Source of the DNA: Chitinophaga silvisoli
GTDB taxonomy: Bacteria; Bacteroidota; Bacteroidia; Chitinophagales; Chitinophagaceae
Direction of reading: 5' to 3'
Assembly: GCF_003412465.1 (NCBI RefSeq)
Contig: NZ_QTJV01000001.1
Location: forward strand, 310,001 to 374,000
DNA: 64,000 nt
Below the pieces are notes generated by a model. It was not told the origin of the DNA and searched no databases. It saw only the letters and a list, made by a program, of their open reading frames with translations. Made by a program: the position numbers and the translations under genes. Below, piece after piece: positions 12,345 through 21,259 of the stretch (the stretch's first letter is position 1; every line of letters starts with the position of its first letter).

Positions 12345-13930
12345 TGAAGAATTTATTAGTGGTCACCTACAGCTTATTCCTGCTCTGGACGGCTGCTGGT
12401 TGTAAAAAAGAGCAAAACGTTACGGAGTCCCCCCAGGACTCCGTAACTACTTCTATACCAGACCTCACCATCATCAATGATGTACAGAAGGCCAGCTTTG
12501 GATACTTTTGGAACGGAGCCCATGCCAGCTCCGGAATGGCTTTAGAGCGCAGCAGCAGCGGAGATGTTGTCACTACCGGGGGTACCGGTTTCGGAATCGC
12601 AGGTATCGTAGCAGCTACTTCCAGGGGATGGATCTCCCGCACGGATGCAGTCAACCGCTTACGTACCATCTGTTACTTCCTGCAGGATGCCAACCGTTTC
12701 CACGGCGCATGGCCACACTGGCTCAATGGTGCTACCGGGAAAGTGGTGCCCTTTAGTACGTATGATAACGGAGGCGACCTGGTAGAAACAGCATTCCTGA
12801 TAAACGGGCTCCTCATTGCCCGCGCTTACTTCACCGGTTCGGATACGGCAGAAACCAATCTCCGGAACAAAATCACGACGCTTTATGAAGGAGTGGAGTG
12901 GGACTGGTATGCCAGCAAAGGAGATAATAAACTTTACTGGCACTGGAGCCCAGATTACGACTGGACAATGAACCTGCCGATCTCAGGTTGGAATGAAGCA
13001 CTCATCACTTATGTGCTGGCCGCCGCATCTCCCACCCACCCAATTGATGTAAGCGTTTATAATAACACCTGGATTACTGCCGGCTTTGGAGTACAAAATA
13101 CTTATCAGGGTTACACCGTCTCAATTTCAAGTAATAATTATATAGGGCCATTGTTTTTCTCTCATTATTCCTTCATCGGTTTAGATCCCCGTCAGCTGGA
13201 AGATAACTACACCAATTACTGGCAGCAGGCTGTAAAGCATGTACTGATTAACAGGTCTTATTGCTTATACGGTGCGCCTTCTAATTATGGTTATAGCGCT
13301 TCTCTCTGGGGATTGACAGCCAGTGATGGTCCTGATGGCTACAATGCGTTTCAGCCCACCAGCGACAATGGTACAATAGCGCCTACAGCGGCATTATCTT
13401 CCATTGCTTACACACCGTATTATTCAATGCAGGTGATGCGTAATCTGTATGAAAACAAAAAAGCTCTATACGGGAAGTATGGTTTTTACGATGCGCTGAA
13501 TGTAAGCAGAAACTGGATGGACAATGAATACCTCGCCATCGATCAGGGACCGATAGTAGCCATGATAGAAAACTATCGCAGTGGTCTGTTGTGGAACCTG
13601 TTCATGAATATTTCCGGTGTGAAGACCGCGCTGACACAATTAGGATTTCATGCACCGGTGCGCAGTACTGGGTTTTACCTGTCTGTTCCCGAGGTTGAGA
13701 ACAAAGTGGTAGATTTGATCAGGCATCCGGATGCCGATACTTATCAGCTGGATGTATATATGAGCACTGCCGGGACCTTTACGCTCGAGAAAACAGATGG
13801 TACCATAGTGAGCACCACATCGGTAAATGCAGGTAGTACGCAGGTGACATTCAATACTTCCGTGGGAAAATATACAGCACGGTTAAAAGGTAGTTCAGAT
13901 AATATAACACAGGTAGTTCAACTTCACTAA
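12344..13930 (+). CDS. GH144-like endo-beta-1,2-glucanase, lipoprotein
   Basis: A 528-aa lipoprotein (lipobox AAGC, Cys at 20) with the glucoamylase-like (alpha/alpha)6 domain that defines GH144. The acidic cluster DNGGDLVE gives D141, D145 and E148, and NEALITYVL gives E218. As I recall it, the characterised Chitinophaga GH144 enzyme uses two Asp and one Glu with exactly this 4- and 3-residue spacing and a further Glu about 69 residues on; here the gap is 70. Family membership is therefore well supported, activity on beta-1,2-glucan is inferred. Unlike its neighbour it carries an extra beta-rich tail (about 450-528), perhaps a binding or anchoring module. Part of the SusC/SusD operon. Confidence 0.85.
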   Translation: MKNLLVVTYSLFLLWTAAGCKKEQNVTESPQDSVTTSIPDLTIINDVQKASFGYFWNGAHASSGMALERSSSGDVVTTGGTGFGIAGIVAATSRGWISRTDAVNRLRTICYFLQDANRFHGAWPHWLNGATGKVVPFSTYDNGGDLVETAFLINGLLIARAYFTGSDTAETNLRNKITTLYEGVEWDWYASKGDNKLYWHWSPDYDWTMNLPISGWNEALITYVLAAASPTHPIDVSVYNNTWITAGFGVQNTYQGYTVSISSNNYIGPLFFSHYSFIGLDPRQLEDNYTNYWQQAVKHVLINRSYCLYGAPSNYGYSASLWGLTASDGPDGYNAFQPTSDNGTIAPTAALSSIAYTPYYSMQVMRNLYENKKALYGKYGFYDALNVSRNWMDNEYLAIDQGPIVAMIENYRSGLLWNLFMNISGVKTALTQLGFHAPVRSTGFYLSVPEVENKVVDLIRHPDADTYQLDVYMSTAGTFTLEKTDGTIVSTTSVNAGSTQVTFNTSVGKYTARLKGSSDNITQVVQLH

Positions 13931-13931
13931 C

Positions 13932-15290
13932 ATGAGAACATTATTATTTGGAGGATTGCTGGCCATAATGGCAAATACAGGCTGTCATCAGGCAAACAAA
14001 TCCGCTTCAAAAGACACATTGGTAGATACAACATTGACTACCGATTCTATTTTCAACTTAGTACAGAAGCAAACATTCGAGTACTTTTGGGATGGTGCAG
14101 AGCCGCATAGCGGACTGGCCAGAGAACGCTATCATGTAGATGGCGATTATCCGGAACATGATCAGAACGTGGTGACCACAGGTGGTTCAGGGTTTGGTAT
14201 CATGTCTATCCTGGTAGGTATCGAAAGAGGGTATATCACCCGCCAGCAGGGTTTCGAACGTTTGGTGCACATCGCTGATTTCCTGGAAAAGGCCGACCGT
14301 TTTCATGGTGCATGGCCTCACTGGATCTATGGCGAAACCGGTAAGGTAAAACCTTTCGGACAGAAAGATAATGGTGGCGACCTGGTAGAAACAGCATTTA
14401 TGATGCAGGGGCTGTTGTGTGTAAGGCAGTATTTTGCGAACGGCAATGAGCAGGAAAAAGCACTGGCTGCCAGGATTAATAAGATGTGGGAAGAAGTAGA
14501 ATGGAGCTGGTATCGCAATGGTAAGAATGTATTATACTGGCACTGGTCACCCACCTATGAGTGGCAGATGAACTTTGCGGTAACAGGGTATAATGAGTGC
14601 CTGATCATGTATGTACTGGCAGCGTCTTCACCTACCTATGGTATTCCTGCTGAAGTATATCACGAAGGTTGGGCAAAGGGAGGAAAGATCAGGGATAGTG
14701 TAAATGCATATGGCTATACGTTGAAACTGCATCATAACTTTGCACGTGAATTAGGTGGGCCATTGTTCTGGTCACATTATTCATACCTGGGTCTGGATCC
14801 GCATGGTCTGAAAGATAAGTATGCTGATTACTGGGAGCACAATGTGAACCACGTATTGATAGACAGGGCCTGGTGTATAGAAAACCCTAAACACTTCAAG
14901 GGCTATGGTGCTGATAGCTGGGGGTTGACTGCCAGCTATTCTGTGGGTGGTTATGCAGCGCATGCACCGGGTAAGGAAACTGATCTGGGAGTAATATCAC
15001 CTACGGCGGCATTGTCCTCTATGCCCTATACACCGGAGTATTCAAAACAGGCGATGGTACATTGGTATAAGCACTATGAGGGGAAGCTGTTTGGTAAGTA
15101 TGGTTTTTATGATGCATTCAGCGAGACAGATAACTGGTATCCGCAAAAATACCTTGCTATAGATCAGGGACCGGAGGTAGTGATGATGGAGAATTATAGA
15201 AGTGCCTTGTTGTGGAAGTTGTTCATGAGTTGTCCGGAAGTGCAGGCAGGGTTAAAGAAATTGGGCTTCGAGAGTCCGTATATAAAATGA
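13932..15290 (+). CDS. GH144-like endo-beta-1,2-glucanase, second copy
   Basis: A 452-aa paralogue of the preceding gene, separated from it by one base. The signal peptide ends in NTGC, so it is also a lipoprotein. The catalytic cluster is kept: D146, D150, E153 in DNGGDLVE and E222 in NECLIMYVL, with the 69-residue gap of the family. FHGAWPHWI, YWHWSPTYEW and YLAIDQGPEVVMMENYRSALLWKLF are shared with the first copy. It lacks the extra C-terminal module. Two non-identical copies suggest divided labour, for example surface versus periplasm or endo versus exo action. A terminator follows at once. Confidence 0.85.
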   Translation: MRTLLFGGLLAIMANTGCHQANKSASKDTLVDTTLTTDSIFNLVQKQTFEYFWDGAEPHSGLARERYHVDGDYPEHDQNVVTTGGSGFGIMSILVGIERGYITRQQGFERLVHIADFLEKADRFHGAWPHWIYGETGKVKPFGQKDNGGDLVETAFMMQGLLCVRQYFANGNEQEKALAARINKMWEEVEWSWYRNGKNVLYWHWSPTYEWQMNFAVTGYNECLIMYVLAASSPTYGIPAEVYHEGWAKGGKIRDSVNAYGYTLKLHHNFARELGGPLFWSHYSYLGLDPHGLKDKYADYWEHNVNHVLIDRAWCIENPKHFKGYGADSWGLTASYSVGGYAAHAPGKETDLGVISPTAALSSMPYTPEYSKQAMVHWYKHYEGKLFGKYGFYDAFSETDNWYPQKYLAIDQGPEVVMMENYRSALLWKLFMSCPEVQAGLKKLGFESPYIK

Positions 15291-15291
15291 T

Positions 15292-15325
15292 AAAAAAGGT
15301 CTGCCGTAAGGCAGACCTTTTTTTT
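15292..15325 (+). terminator. Intrinsic terminator of the first SusC/SusD operon
   Basis: Stem AAAAAAGGTCTGCC (15292-15305), loop GTAA, complementary arm 15310-15323, then further T residues. It begins one base after the stop codon of the second GH144-like gene. Confidence 0.9.
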
Positions 15326-15474
15326 GTATTAATTAAGCGATATGACCCCGCGGAATGTGCCGGGATGCAGTACTGTAAGCCATTTTACCACACATCATAC
15401 AGATTACGAATAGTAGAGAAAAAGTATTATACTTATAGCCTATCGTTAATTTGTTAAGCAATTCAATTTAAATT

Positions 15475-17397
15475 ATGACTACAGCACGATTGTTAGATTT
15501 TAGGTTAAGATTGCTCTTGTCAGGGAGCGGACTAATTCTTTTCTTTATTTTGATGGTGGTTCGCAGCTATGCCAATGATGGCAGAATCAAAATCATTCCG
15601 GAGCCTGTAAAGGTGACAGAGCAAAGCGGAGAATTTACGCTGGATAATACGACTGTCTTATCTCTTTCTGATAACAAATTAAAGGAAACAGCAGACTGGT
15701 TTACCACCAAACTGAAATCCAGTACCGGCTATGATCTGAAACGCAGCAATAGTGGTAAAAAACGCATTAGTCTTGAACTGAATACAAAGGCAGATGCTTC
15801 GATAGGAGAGGAAGGTTATACCCTGAAGGTAACACCTGGCGGAGTAGTGCTGAAAGCCAATACCACTTCAGGTATCTTCTACGGTTTACAGACTATACTG
15901 CAACTGTTGCCGCCGGATATCGAAAGCCAGTCCGTAAAGCATGTAGCCTGGACCATGCCCTGCGCAGAGATCATGGACTATCCCCGTTTCGGATGGCGAG
16001 GTTTAATGCTCGACGTATCCCGTCACTTTTTTACCAAAGAAGAAGTAAAGCAGTTCATCGATGAAATGATCCGCTATAAATACAATACCCTGCATCTGCA
16101 CCTCGCTGACGATGAAGGATGGCGTATTGAAATCAAGAGCCTGCCTGAACTGACGAAGGTAGGTGCCTGGAGAGTACCACGCACGGGTCGCTGGGGTAAG
16201 TTACCAGCAGACCTGGCAAATGAGAAAACAACCGATGGCGGTTTTTACACGCAGGAGGACATTAAGGAACTGCTGAAATATGCAGCTGCCAGAGGTGTTA
16301 CTATCTTACCTGAAATAGATGTACCGGCGCATAGCCTTGCCATGATTGCTTCTTATCCTAATCTCTCCTGCACTCAACTGCCTTACAGGGTCAATGCAGG
16401 CCGTGATTTCTATACCCGCGAAGACAACGTTCTCTGTGTGGGCAACGATAGCATCTTCATGGTACTCGACAAAGTGTTCACCGAAATCGCTGCATTATTC
16501 CCGTCCAAATACATCCACGTAGGCGGAGATGAAGCTTACAAAGGCTTCTGGAAGAAATGTCCTAAATGCCAGGCGAGAATGGAACATGAGCACCTGAAAG
16601 ATGTAGACGAGTTGCAGAGTTACTTTGTAAAGAGAATAGAAACTATGCTCAAAGCAAAAGGTAAAAAGATGATCGGCTGGGATGAAATCCTGGAAGGTGG
16701 TCTTGCTCCTGAAGCAACAGTAATGAGCTGGAGAGGTATGATTGGTGGTATCACTGCTGCCAGAATGAATCATCACGTTGTAATGACACCATGGGACTTT
16801 GTATACCTGGATCTTTATCAGGGAGAGCAGACTGCTGAACCTCCTACCTATGGTATGTGCCGCCTGTCTGATTCCTACAACTACGATCCGGTACCTGATA
16901 GCGTAGATGAAAAATACATTCTCGGTGGTCAGGGCAACCTCTGGACTGAGTCAGTACCTGTATTCCGTCACGTAGAATACATGGTATGGCCACGTTCTAT
17001 TGCGCTTTCTGAAGTATATTGGAGTCCCAGGGCAAAGAGAAACTGGGATGACTTTATCCCAAGGCTGGAAGAGAACTTCAAAAGACTGGATGCTGCGGAT
17101 ATCAAGTATGCCCGTAGCGTATACAATGTGATTTTCAAGCCGGTCAGAATTAATCGTTACGATTATGAGATCAACCTGACCACAGAGATCAAAGGACTGG
17201 ATTTGTATTACAGCTTCGATAATACCAACCCTGATGCACATTATCCAAAATATACTGGCCAGCCACTCCAGTGGCCTGTCGGTGCTAATATATTGAAAGT
17301 GATTACTTATCGCAATGGCAAGCCGGTAGGCGCTCAGGTAGATATCACCAAAGAAGACCTGGCCAAACGACTGGATGAGAAACGTCACGTGTATTAA
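15475..17397 (+). CDS. GH20 beta-N-acetylhexosaminidase
   Basis: A 640-aa secreted enzyme that removes terminal GlcNAc or GalNAc from chito-oligosaccharides or glycans. A hydrophobic signal segment covers residues about 10-36. The GH20b domain (about 42-150) is followed by the TIM barrel (about 160-520). The catalytic pair is visible in HVGGDEAY as D352 and E353 (substrate-assisted mechanism), and other family motifs are LHLHLADDEGWRIEI, LPEIDVPAHS and GWDEILEGG. The tail (about 545-640) resembles the C-terminal beta domain of such enzymes. It stands alone, with its own terminator, 184 bases after the previous operon. Confidence 0.93.
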   Translation: MTTARLLDFRLRLLLSGSGLILFFILMVVRSYANDGRIKIIPEPVKVTEQSGEFTLDNTTVLSLSDNKLKETADWFTTKLKSSTGYDLKRSNSGKKRISLELNTKADASIGEEGYTLKVTPGGVVLKANTTSGIFYGLQTILQLLPPDIESQSVKHVAWTMPCAEIMDYPRFGWRGLMLDVSRHFFTKEEVKQFIDEMIRYKYNTLHLHLADDEGWRIEIKSLPELTKVGAWRVPRTGRWGKLPADLANEKTTDGGFYTQEDIKELLKYAAARGVTILPEIDVPAHSLAMIASYPNLSCTQLPYRVNAGRDFYTREDNVLCVGNDSIFMVLDKVFTEIAALFPSKYIHVGGDEAYKGFWKKCPKCQARMEHEHLKDVDELQSYFVKRIETMLKAKGKKMIGWDEILEGGLAPEATVMSWRGMIGGITAARMNHHVVMTPWDFVYLDLYQGEQTAEPPTYGMCRLSDSYNYDPVPDSVDEKYILGGQGNLWTESVPVFRHVEYMVWPRSIALSEVYWSPRAKRNWDDFIPRLEENFKRLDAADIKYARSVYNVIFKPVRINRYDYEINLTTEIKGLDLYYSFDNTNPDAHYPKYTGQPLQWPVGANILKVITYRNGKPVGAQVDITKEDLAKRLDEKRHVY

Positions 17398-17404
17398 TTT
17401 GAAT

Positions 17405-17445
17405 AGCAATGAGGTTGCATTTACAACCTCATTGCTTTCCTTTTT
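17405..17445 (+). terminator. Terminator after the GH20 gene
   Basis: Perfect 13-bp stem AGCAATGAGGTTG (17405-17417) with arm 17424-17436, six-base loop, then a T-rich tail. Confidence 0.85.
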
Positions 17446-17539
17446 CAATGGAAGCAAGGCAATGTCTGCTCAGAGTGCCGGCCTTTTCAGCAAGCGGAAA
17501 GAGGAATTAATCATACAGGGTTTTATCCTGTGAAAGTTT

Positions 17540-17547
17540 TAATTTTG
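17540..17547 (+). promoter_or_regulatory. -7 promoter box of the thioesterase gene
   Basis: TAATTTTG matches the Bacteroidota -7 consensus TAnnTTTG exactly. Transcription would begin near 17553, after the GTG at 17549, which argues for the ATG at 17567 as the start codon of the next gene. No good -33 element was seen. Confidence 0.5.
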
Positions 17548-17566
17548 CGTGGCAATAGAATGTGCA

Positions 17567-17956
17567 ATGAATTTTTATACTAGAAAATGGGTAAAACCGG
17601 AGGATTTAAATGCTCACGGTTCCTTGTTCGGCGGAAGTTTATTATCCTGGATCGATGAAGAAGCCGCCATATATGCCATCATCCAGTTAGGTACCAACCG
17701 TTGTGTGACCAAGTACATGTCCGAGATCAATTTCATCAGCTCTGCAAAGCAGGGAGACATCCTGGAATTAGGTATCAAGGCTATTCACTTTGGTACTACC
17801 TCGCTCACCCTTACCTGCGAAGCACGTAACAAGATTACCAAAAAGAGCATCCTCACCATCGATAAGATGGTATTTGTAAGTGTGGATGAAAATGGTAAAC
17901 CATGGGCACACGGTAAGACAGAGATCACTTATACTGACGAGCGGCTGCGCGAGTAG
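17567..17956 (+). CDS. Hotdog-fold acyl-CoA thioesterase (YciA/ACOT type)
   Basis: A 129-aa single hotdog-fold protein that should hydrolyse acyl-CoA to free acid and CoA in the cytoplasm. The motif NAHGSLFGGSLLSWIDEEAA is the conserved segment with the active-site Asp on the hotdog helix, and the following beta strands (CVTKYMSEINF, GDILELGI, SLTLTCEA) fit the fold. A longer frame begins at GTG 17549, but the promoter box just upstream makes the ATG at 17567 more likely. It is transcribed alone and converges with the dioxygenase gene. Confidence 0.85.
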   Translation: MNFYTRKWVKPEDLNAHGSLFGGSLLSWIDEEAAIYAIIQLGTNRCVTKYMSEINFISSAKQGDILELGIKAIHFGTTSLTLTCEARNKITKKSILTIDKMVFVSVDENGKPWAHGKTEITYTDERLRE

Positions 17957-18025
17957 TTATCTGAGCATTTACAATTCCATGGTCTGTAGTATCCTGTACC
18001 TCTGCAGGATGGAGGAGCCTGCTGC

Positions 18026-18856
18026 TTATCCTACTCTGAAACAGCGCATGCTAAACGCCGAAAACACTTCTTCATAAGTATACTTAATAGGCTCATGTTT
18101 ATCTGCCATCGCAATGGCATATAGCATAGGAATATAGTGATCTGTGGTGGGTACCGCTTTCAAAGCAATCTTACCCAGGTTATTGTAGTAAAACAGGCTG
18201 CCAAAATCCCGTTCATCAATCCTTGCCTTTACCCACTCGTCGAACTCGACGGCCCATGAATAAGGCTTATTGGTCGAAAATGCCCCTTTAAAGAAGCCTT
18301 TTTCCAGGTTATGCACAATATTGCCACTCCCAATGATCAGCACACCTTTTTCTCGTAGTGGCTTTAGGTATTGCGCCAGTTTCCAGTGGTAATCCAGCCG
18401 CTGTGACATGGGAATACTGAGCTCCATCACCGGCACATCCATATCGGGAGCCAGGTGTCTTAATACGGAAAATGCTCCGTGGTCCATATCCGTGCTTTCA
18501 TCTACGGTCACCTGCGGCACCTTGTCTTTAAAGGCGGTAGCGCCGTATACGCTATAATAAGGGCAATTGAAATGCCCGGGTACTTTCAGGTAAGATGCTT
18601 CGGCAGTAAGGTAATGTGCCGAAATGACCATGATGGCTGTGGGTTTGCGGGGTAGTTCCCTGCCCATTTTGGCAAGGGCCTGGGTAAATGGATTATCCCG
18701 GAAAGCATTTTCCGGATCGCCATGTCCTACAAAAAGCACAGGCATTTTCTCCGTGGGCTGGAAGATCCCTGGCAGGTTCAGCGCCTTTTCTAACTGTGAA
18801 GAGTAAGGCAAAAATGGCAGCAATGCTGCCATTTTAATAAATGATTTCGGATGCAC
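18026..18856 (-). CDS. ygiD: DODA-type extradiol ring-cleavage dioxygenase (LigB/YgiD family)
   Basis: A 276-aa member of the class III extradiol dioxygenases, metal-dependent enzymes acting on catecholic substrates such as DOPA. Metal and active-site motifs are all present: VLFVGHGDPENA, VISAHYL, DHGAFSVLRHL and GSGNIVHNL, each supplying a His. The first 20 residues are hydrophobic and could be a short signal or an extension, since E. coli YgiD starts close to the first His motif. It lies 7 nt after terC on the same strand, so the two form an operon. The true substrate cannot be told from sequence. Confidence 0.85.
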   Translation of the reverse strand: MHPKSFIKMAALLPFLPYSSQLEKALNLPGIFQPTEKMPVLFVGHGDPENAFRDNPFTQALAKMGRELPRKPTAIMVISAHYLTAEASYLKVPGHFNCPYYSVYGATAFKDKVPQVTVDESTDMDHGAFSVLRHLAPDMDVPVMELSIPMSQRLDYHWKLAQYLKPLREKGVLIIGSGNIVHNLEKGFFKGAFSTNKPYSWAVEFDEWVKARIDERDFGSLFYYNNLGKIALKAVPTTDHYIPMLYAIAMADKHEPIKYTYEEVFSAFSMRCFRVG

Positions 18857-18863
18857 TGTTCTA

Positions 18864-19637
18864 TTATACTTTCGTCTGTTTGAGCTTTACCGGATGAGCG
18901 CTCTTTGCACGCATTTTCAGATTTAATAATTCTATAAATACGGAGAACGCCATCGCAAAGTAAATATACCCCTTTGGAATGTGCTGATCAAATGCTTCTG
19001 CCAGTAATGACACTCCAATGAGTAAGAGGAAGGATAGCGCCAGCATTTTCACAGTAGGATGTGTGTCCACAAACTTACTGATCCCTTCTGAGGCCAGTAG
19101 CATAATACCCACAGCAATGATCACAGCAGCAATCATAATTTCTATATGATCGGCCATGCCCACGGCAGTAATCACAGAATCCAGGGAAAAGACGATATCC
19201 AGCAGCAGGATCTGGATAATAGTGTGGGCAAACCCGGCTACTTTAGGCGTGTCTGTAGTATGCTCACCACCTTCCAGTTTTTCGTGAATTTCTGAGGTGC
19301 TTTTATAAATCAAAAAGAGACCTCCAATCAAAAGGATCAGATCCCTGCCGGAGATTTCCGCCATTTGTAGCCATTTCGGGTTTTGCATGCCAATCCAGCT
19401 ACCCGGGTTGAAGAGCGGTGTAGTCAGTGACATGATCCAGCTGATAGACATCAGTAAGCCAATCCTGATAAACATGGCCAGGGTCATCCCCAGTCTGCGG
19501 GCTTTCTTTTGTTTATCCGCCGGCAGTTTACCGGCGAGGATAGAGACAAATACGATGTTGTCTATACCCAGTACAATTTCCAATACACTTAGGGTCAACA
19601 GGCTGATAAGAGCATCAACAGTAAATAGATTTTCCAT
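18864..19637 (-). CDS. TerC family integral membrane protein
   Basis: A 257-aa inner-membrane protein with about seven hydrophobic segments. The family signature LEIVLGIDNIVFVSILAGKLP near the N-terminus and LLLDIVFSLDSVITAVGM in the middle carry the conserved membrane Asp residues. Members have been tied to metal (manganese, tellurite) export or metal loading of secreted enzymes; which applies here is unknown. It is the first gene of an operon with the ring-cleavage dioxygenase, itself a metal enzyme. Confidence 0.9.
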   Translation of the reverse strand: MENLFTVDALISLLTLSVLEIVLGIDNIVFVSILAGKLPADKQKKARRLGMTLAMFIRIGLLMSISWIMSLTTPLFNPGSWIGMQNPKWLQMAEISGRDLILLIGGLFLIYKSTSEIHEKLEGGEHTTDTPKVAGFAHTIIQILLLDIVFSLDSVITAVGMADHIEIMIAAVIIAVGIMLLASEGISKFVDTHPTVKMLALSFLLLIGVSLLAEAFDQHIPKGYIYFAMAFSVFIELLNLKMRAKSAHPVKLKQTKV

Positions 19638-19796
19638 GACAATAGGTTTTGTTTAGTTCGCGGTGGCAAGATATGCCAGAATTCTCAATCTACGATACCG
19701 CTGCACACACAGCTGCATCGAAGATTCTATTCACTGCACCCGGTTCTCCGGCAAAAAGAATAACTTTAGTATCGTAACCCGTCGTTAATTTAATAT

Positions 19797-20504
19797 ATGA
19801 GTATAAAAGTAATTGCGTTCGATGCAGACGATACACTCTGGGTCAATGAACCCTATTTCCGTGAAACAGAAAACGAGTTCTGCCAGCTAATGGAAGCCTA
19901 CCTGCCCCAACATACCGTTGCAAGGGAACTGTTACACACAGAGATCAAAAACCTTACCCTTTATGGCTATGGTATCAAAGGATTTATGCTCTCTATGATA
20001 GAGACTGCGCTCACCGTCAGCAATAATACCATCGACATCTCGGCCGTAGACAAAATTATTACCTATGGCAAGGCACTGCTGGCCCGGCCCATTGTCGTAC
20101 TGGAAGGGGTAGAGGAAGTATTGCAATCACTGAAAGGACACTACAGGCTGGTCGTAGCTACCAAAGGGGACCTGCTGGACCAGGAGCGGAAATTGCGTAA
20201 TTCCGGCCTGGATCATTATTTCCACCATGTAGAAGTTATGTCCGACAAGCAGCCGAAAGATTATAAGAAGCTCTTAAAGCACCTCGACATCCAGCCGGAA
20301 CAATTCCTCATGATTGGGAATAGCCTTAAGTCGGATGTACTGCCGGTGCTGGACCTGGGCGGCCATGCTATCCACATCCCTTTTCATACCACCTGGGCGC
20401 ATGAACATGTAGATGTGCATATTGACAATCCCAACTTCAGGCAGGTGGAACAGATCATGGATGTATTGCCATTGTTTATTTCACCATCCAGCGAAATTTC
20501 CTGA
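19797..20504 (+). CDS. HAD superfamily hydrolase
   Basis: A 235-aa cytoplasmic phosphatase of the HAD subfamily I. Motif I is FDADDTLW (nucleophile D9, acid D11), motif II lies in VVATKG (about 120), motif III is the Lys in KQPKDYKKL, and motif IV is MIGNSLKSDVLPVLDLG. A helical cap sits between residues about 18 and 95. Substrate unknown. It is transcribed alone; the sequence TAACTTTAG about 40 bases upstream is close to a -7 box. Confidence 0.88.
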   Translation: MSIKVIAFDADDTLWVNEPYFRETENEFCQLMEAYLPQHTVARELLHTEIKNLTLYGYGIKGFMLSMIETALTVSNNTIDISAVDKIITYGKALLARPIVVLEGVEEVLQSLKGHYRLVVATKGDLLDQERKLRNSGLDHYFHHVEVMSDKQPKDYKKLLKHLDIQPEQFLMIGNSLKSDVLPVLDLGGHAIHIPFHTTWAHEHVDVHIDNPNFRQVEQIMDVLPLFISPSSEIS

Positions 20505-20663
20505 TAGCGATTACGGCAAACAAGGCTGAGATGCCTTTTTGAATTGCGCTCCCCCTCCAATGGGAAGGAGGTGAATACCCCTATTATTGCCTGTCAAAAT
20601 TTAATACTTTCAGTAAAAACTTTATTTTTACCCCCACCACGTTCAAACCTTTAGAAATATATA

Positions 20664-21203
20664 ATGATCGCTGCTTTAAAAGAGGGGGACGAATCCGTAT
20701 TTGAGTCGGTATTTCATGAATACCACGAGAAGATCTATTTATATATACTCAACAAGACACAGTCCCCTTACCTGGCAGAAGAAACCACCCAGCTCACTTT
20801 TATCAAGTTGTGGCAATACCGTAGTTCCCTCACAGAAGATTATACCCTCTTTACCCAGATTTTCCGCATGGCGCGGACCACCCTGATCGACCTGTTACGA
20901 AAGCAGGATAAGCGCCAGTCTCTGCAAACCAAATCCCCGGACAAGACTACATTGATGGAGCATGCCTCCGTGCTGGACAAAATGGCTGCCGAGGAATTGC
21001 AGAAAAAGCTAAATCATGCCATTGATACCATGCCCCCTGTCAGGAAACAAGTCTTTACCATGAGTCGAATGCAGCACATGAGCACCAAAGAGATTGCTGA
21101 TACACTCGGTTTATCTGTCAAAACGGTAGAAGGCCACATCACCCAGGCATTGAAACAACTCCGTGAGGTGCTGATCGTTTTCCTGATCCTGCATTTATTT
21201 TAA
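20664..21203 (+). CDS. ECF-type RNA polymerase sigma factor
   Basis: A 179-aa sigma-70 family factor of the extracytoplasmic type found with SusC/SusD loci. Region 2 covers about 8-75 (ESVFHEYHEKIYLYILNK, AEETTQLTFIKLW) and region 4 about 115-170 with a helix-turn-helix (MSTKEIADTLGLSVKTVEGHI). The hydrophobic tail VLIVFLILHLF is common in Bacteroidota members. The FecR anti-sigma gene follows 56 nt downstream, then SusC and SusD: the usual order for substrate-induced control of a utilisation locus. Confidence 0.92.
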   Translation: MIAALKEGDESVFESVFHEYHEKIYLYILNKTQSPYLAEETTQLTFIKLWQYRSSLTEDYTLFTQIFRMARTTLIDLLRKQDKRQSLQTKSPDKTTLMEHASVLDKMAAEELQKKLNHAIDTMPPVRKQVFTMSRMQHMSTKEIADTLGLSVKTVEGHITQALKQLREVLIVFLILHLF

Positions 21204-21259
21204 AAATTCTTTCCCGGAACCAAGGGTTTGCCTTTTTTCAAACGTATACTATAGCAACC

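Noticed and set aside
15212..15457. 81-codon frame over the end of the second GH144-like gene and its terminator
   Set aside because: It runs through the terminator and overlaps a certain gene in another frame.
17880..18077. 65-codon frame between thioesterase and dioxygenase genes
   Set aside because: Overlaps the ends of two well supported genes and has no recognisable content.
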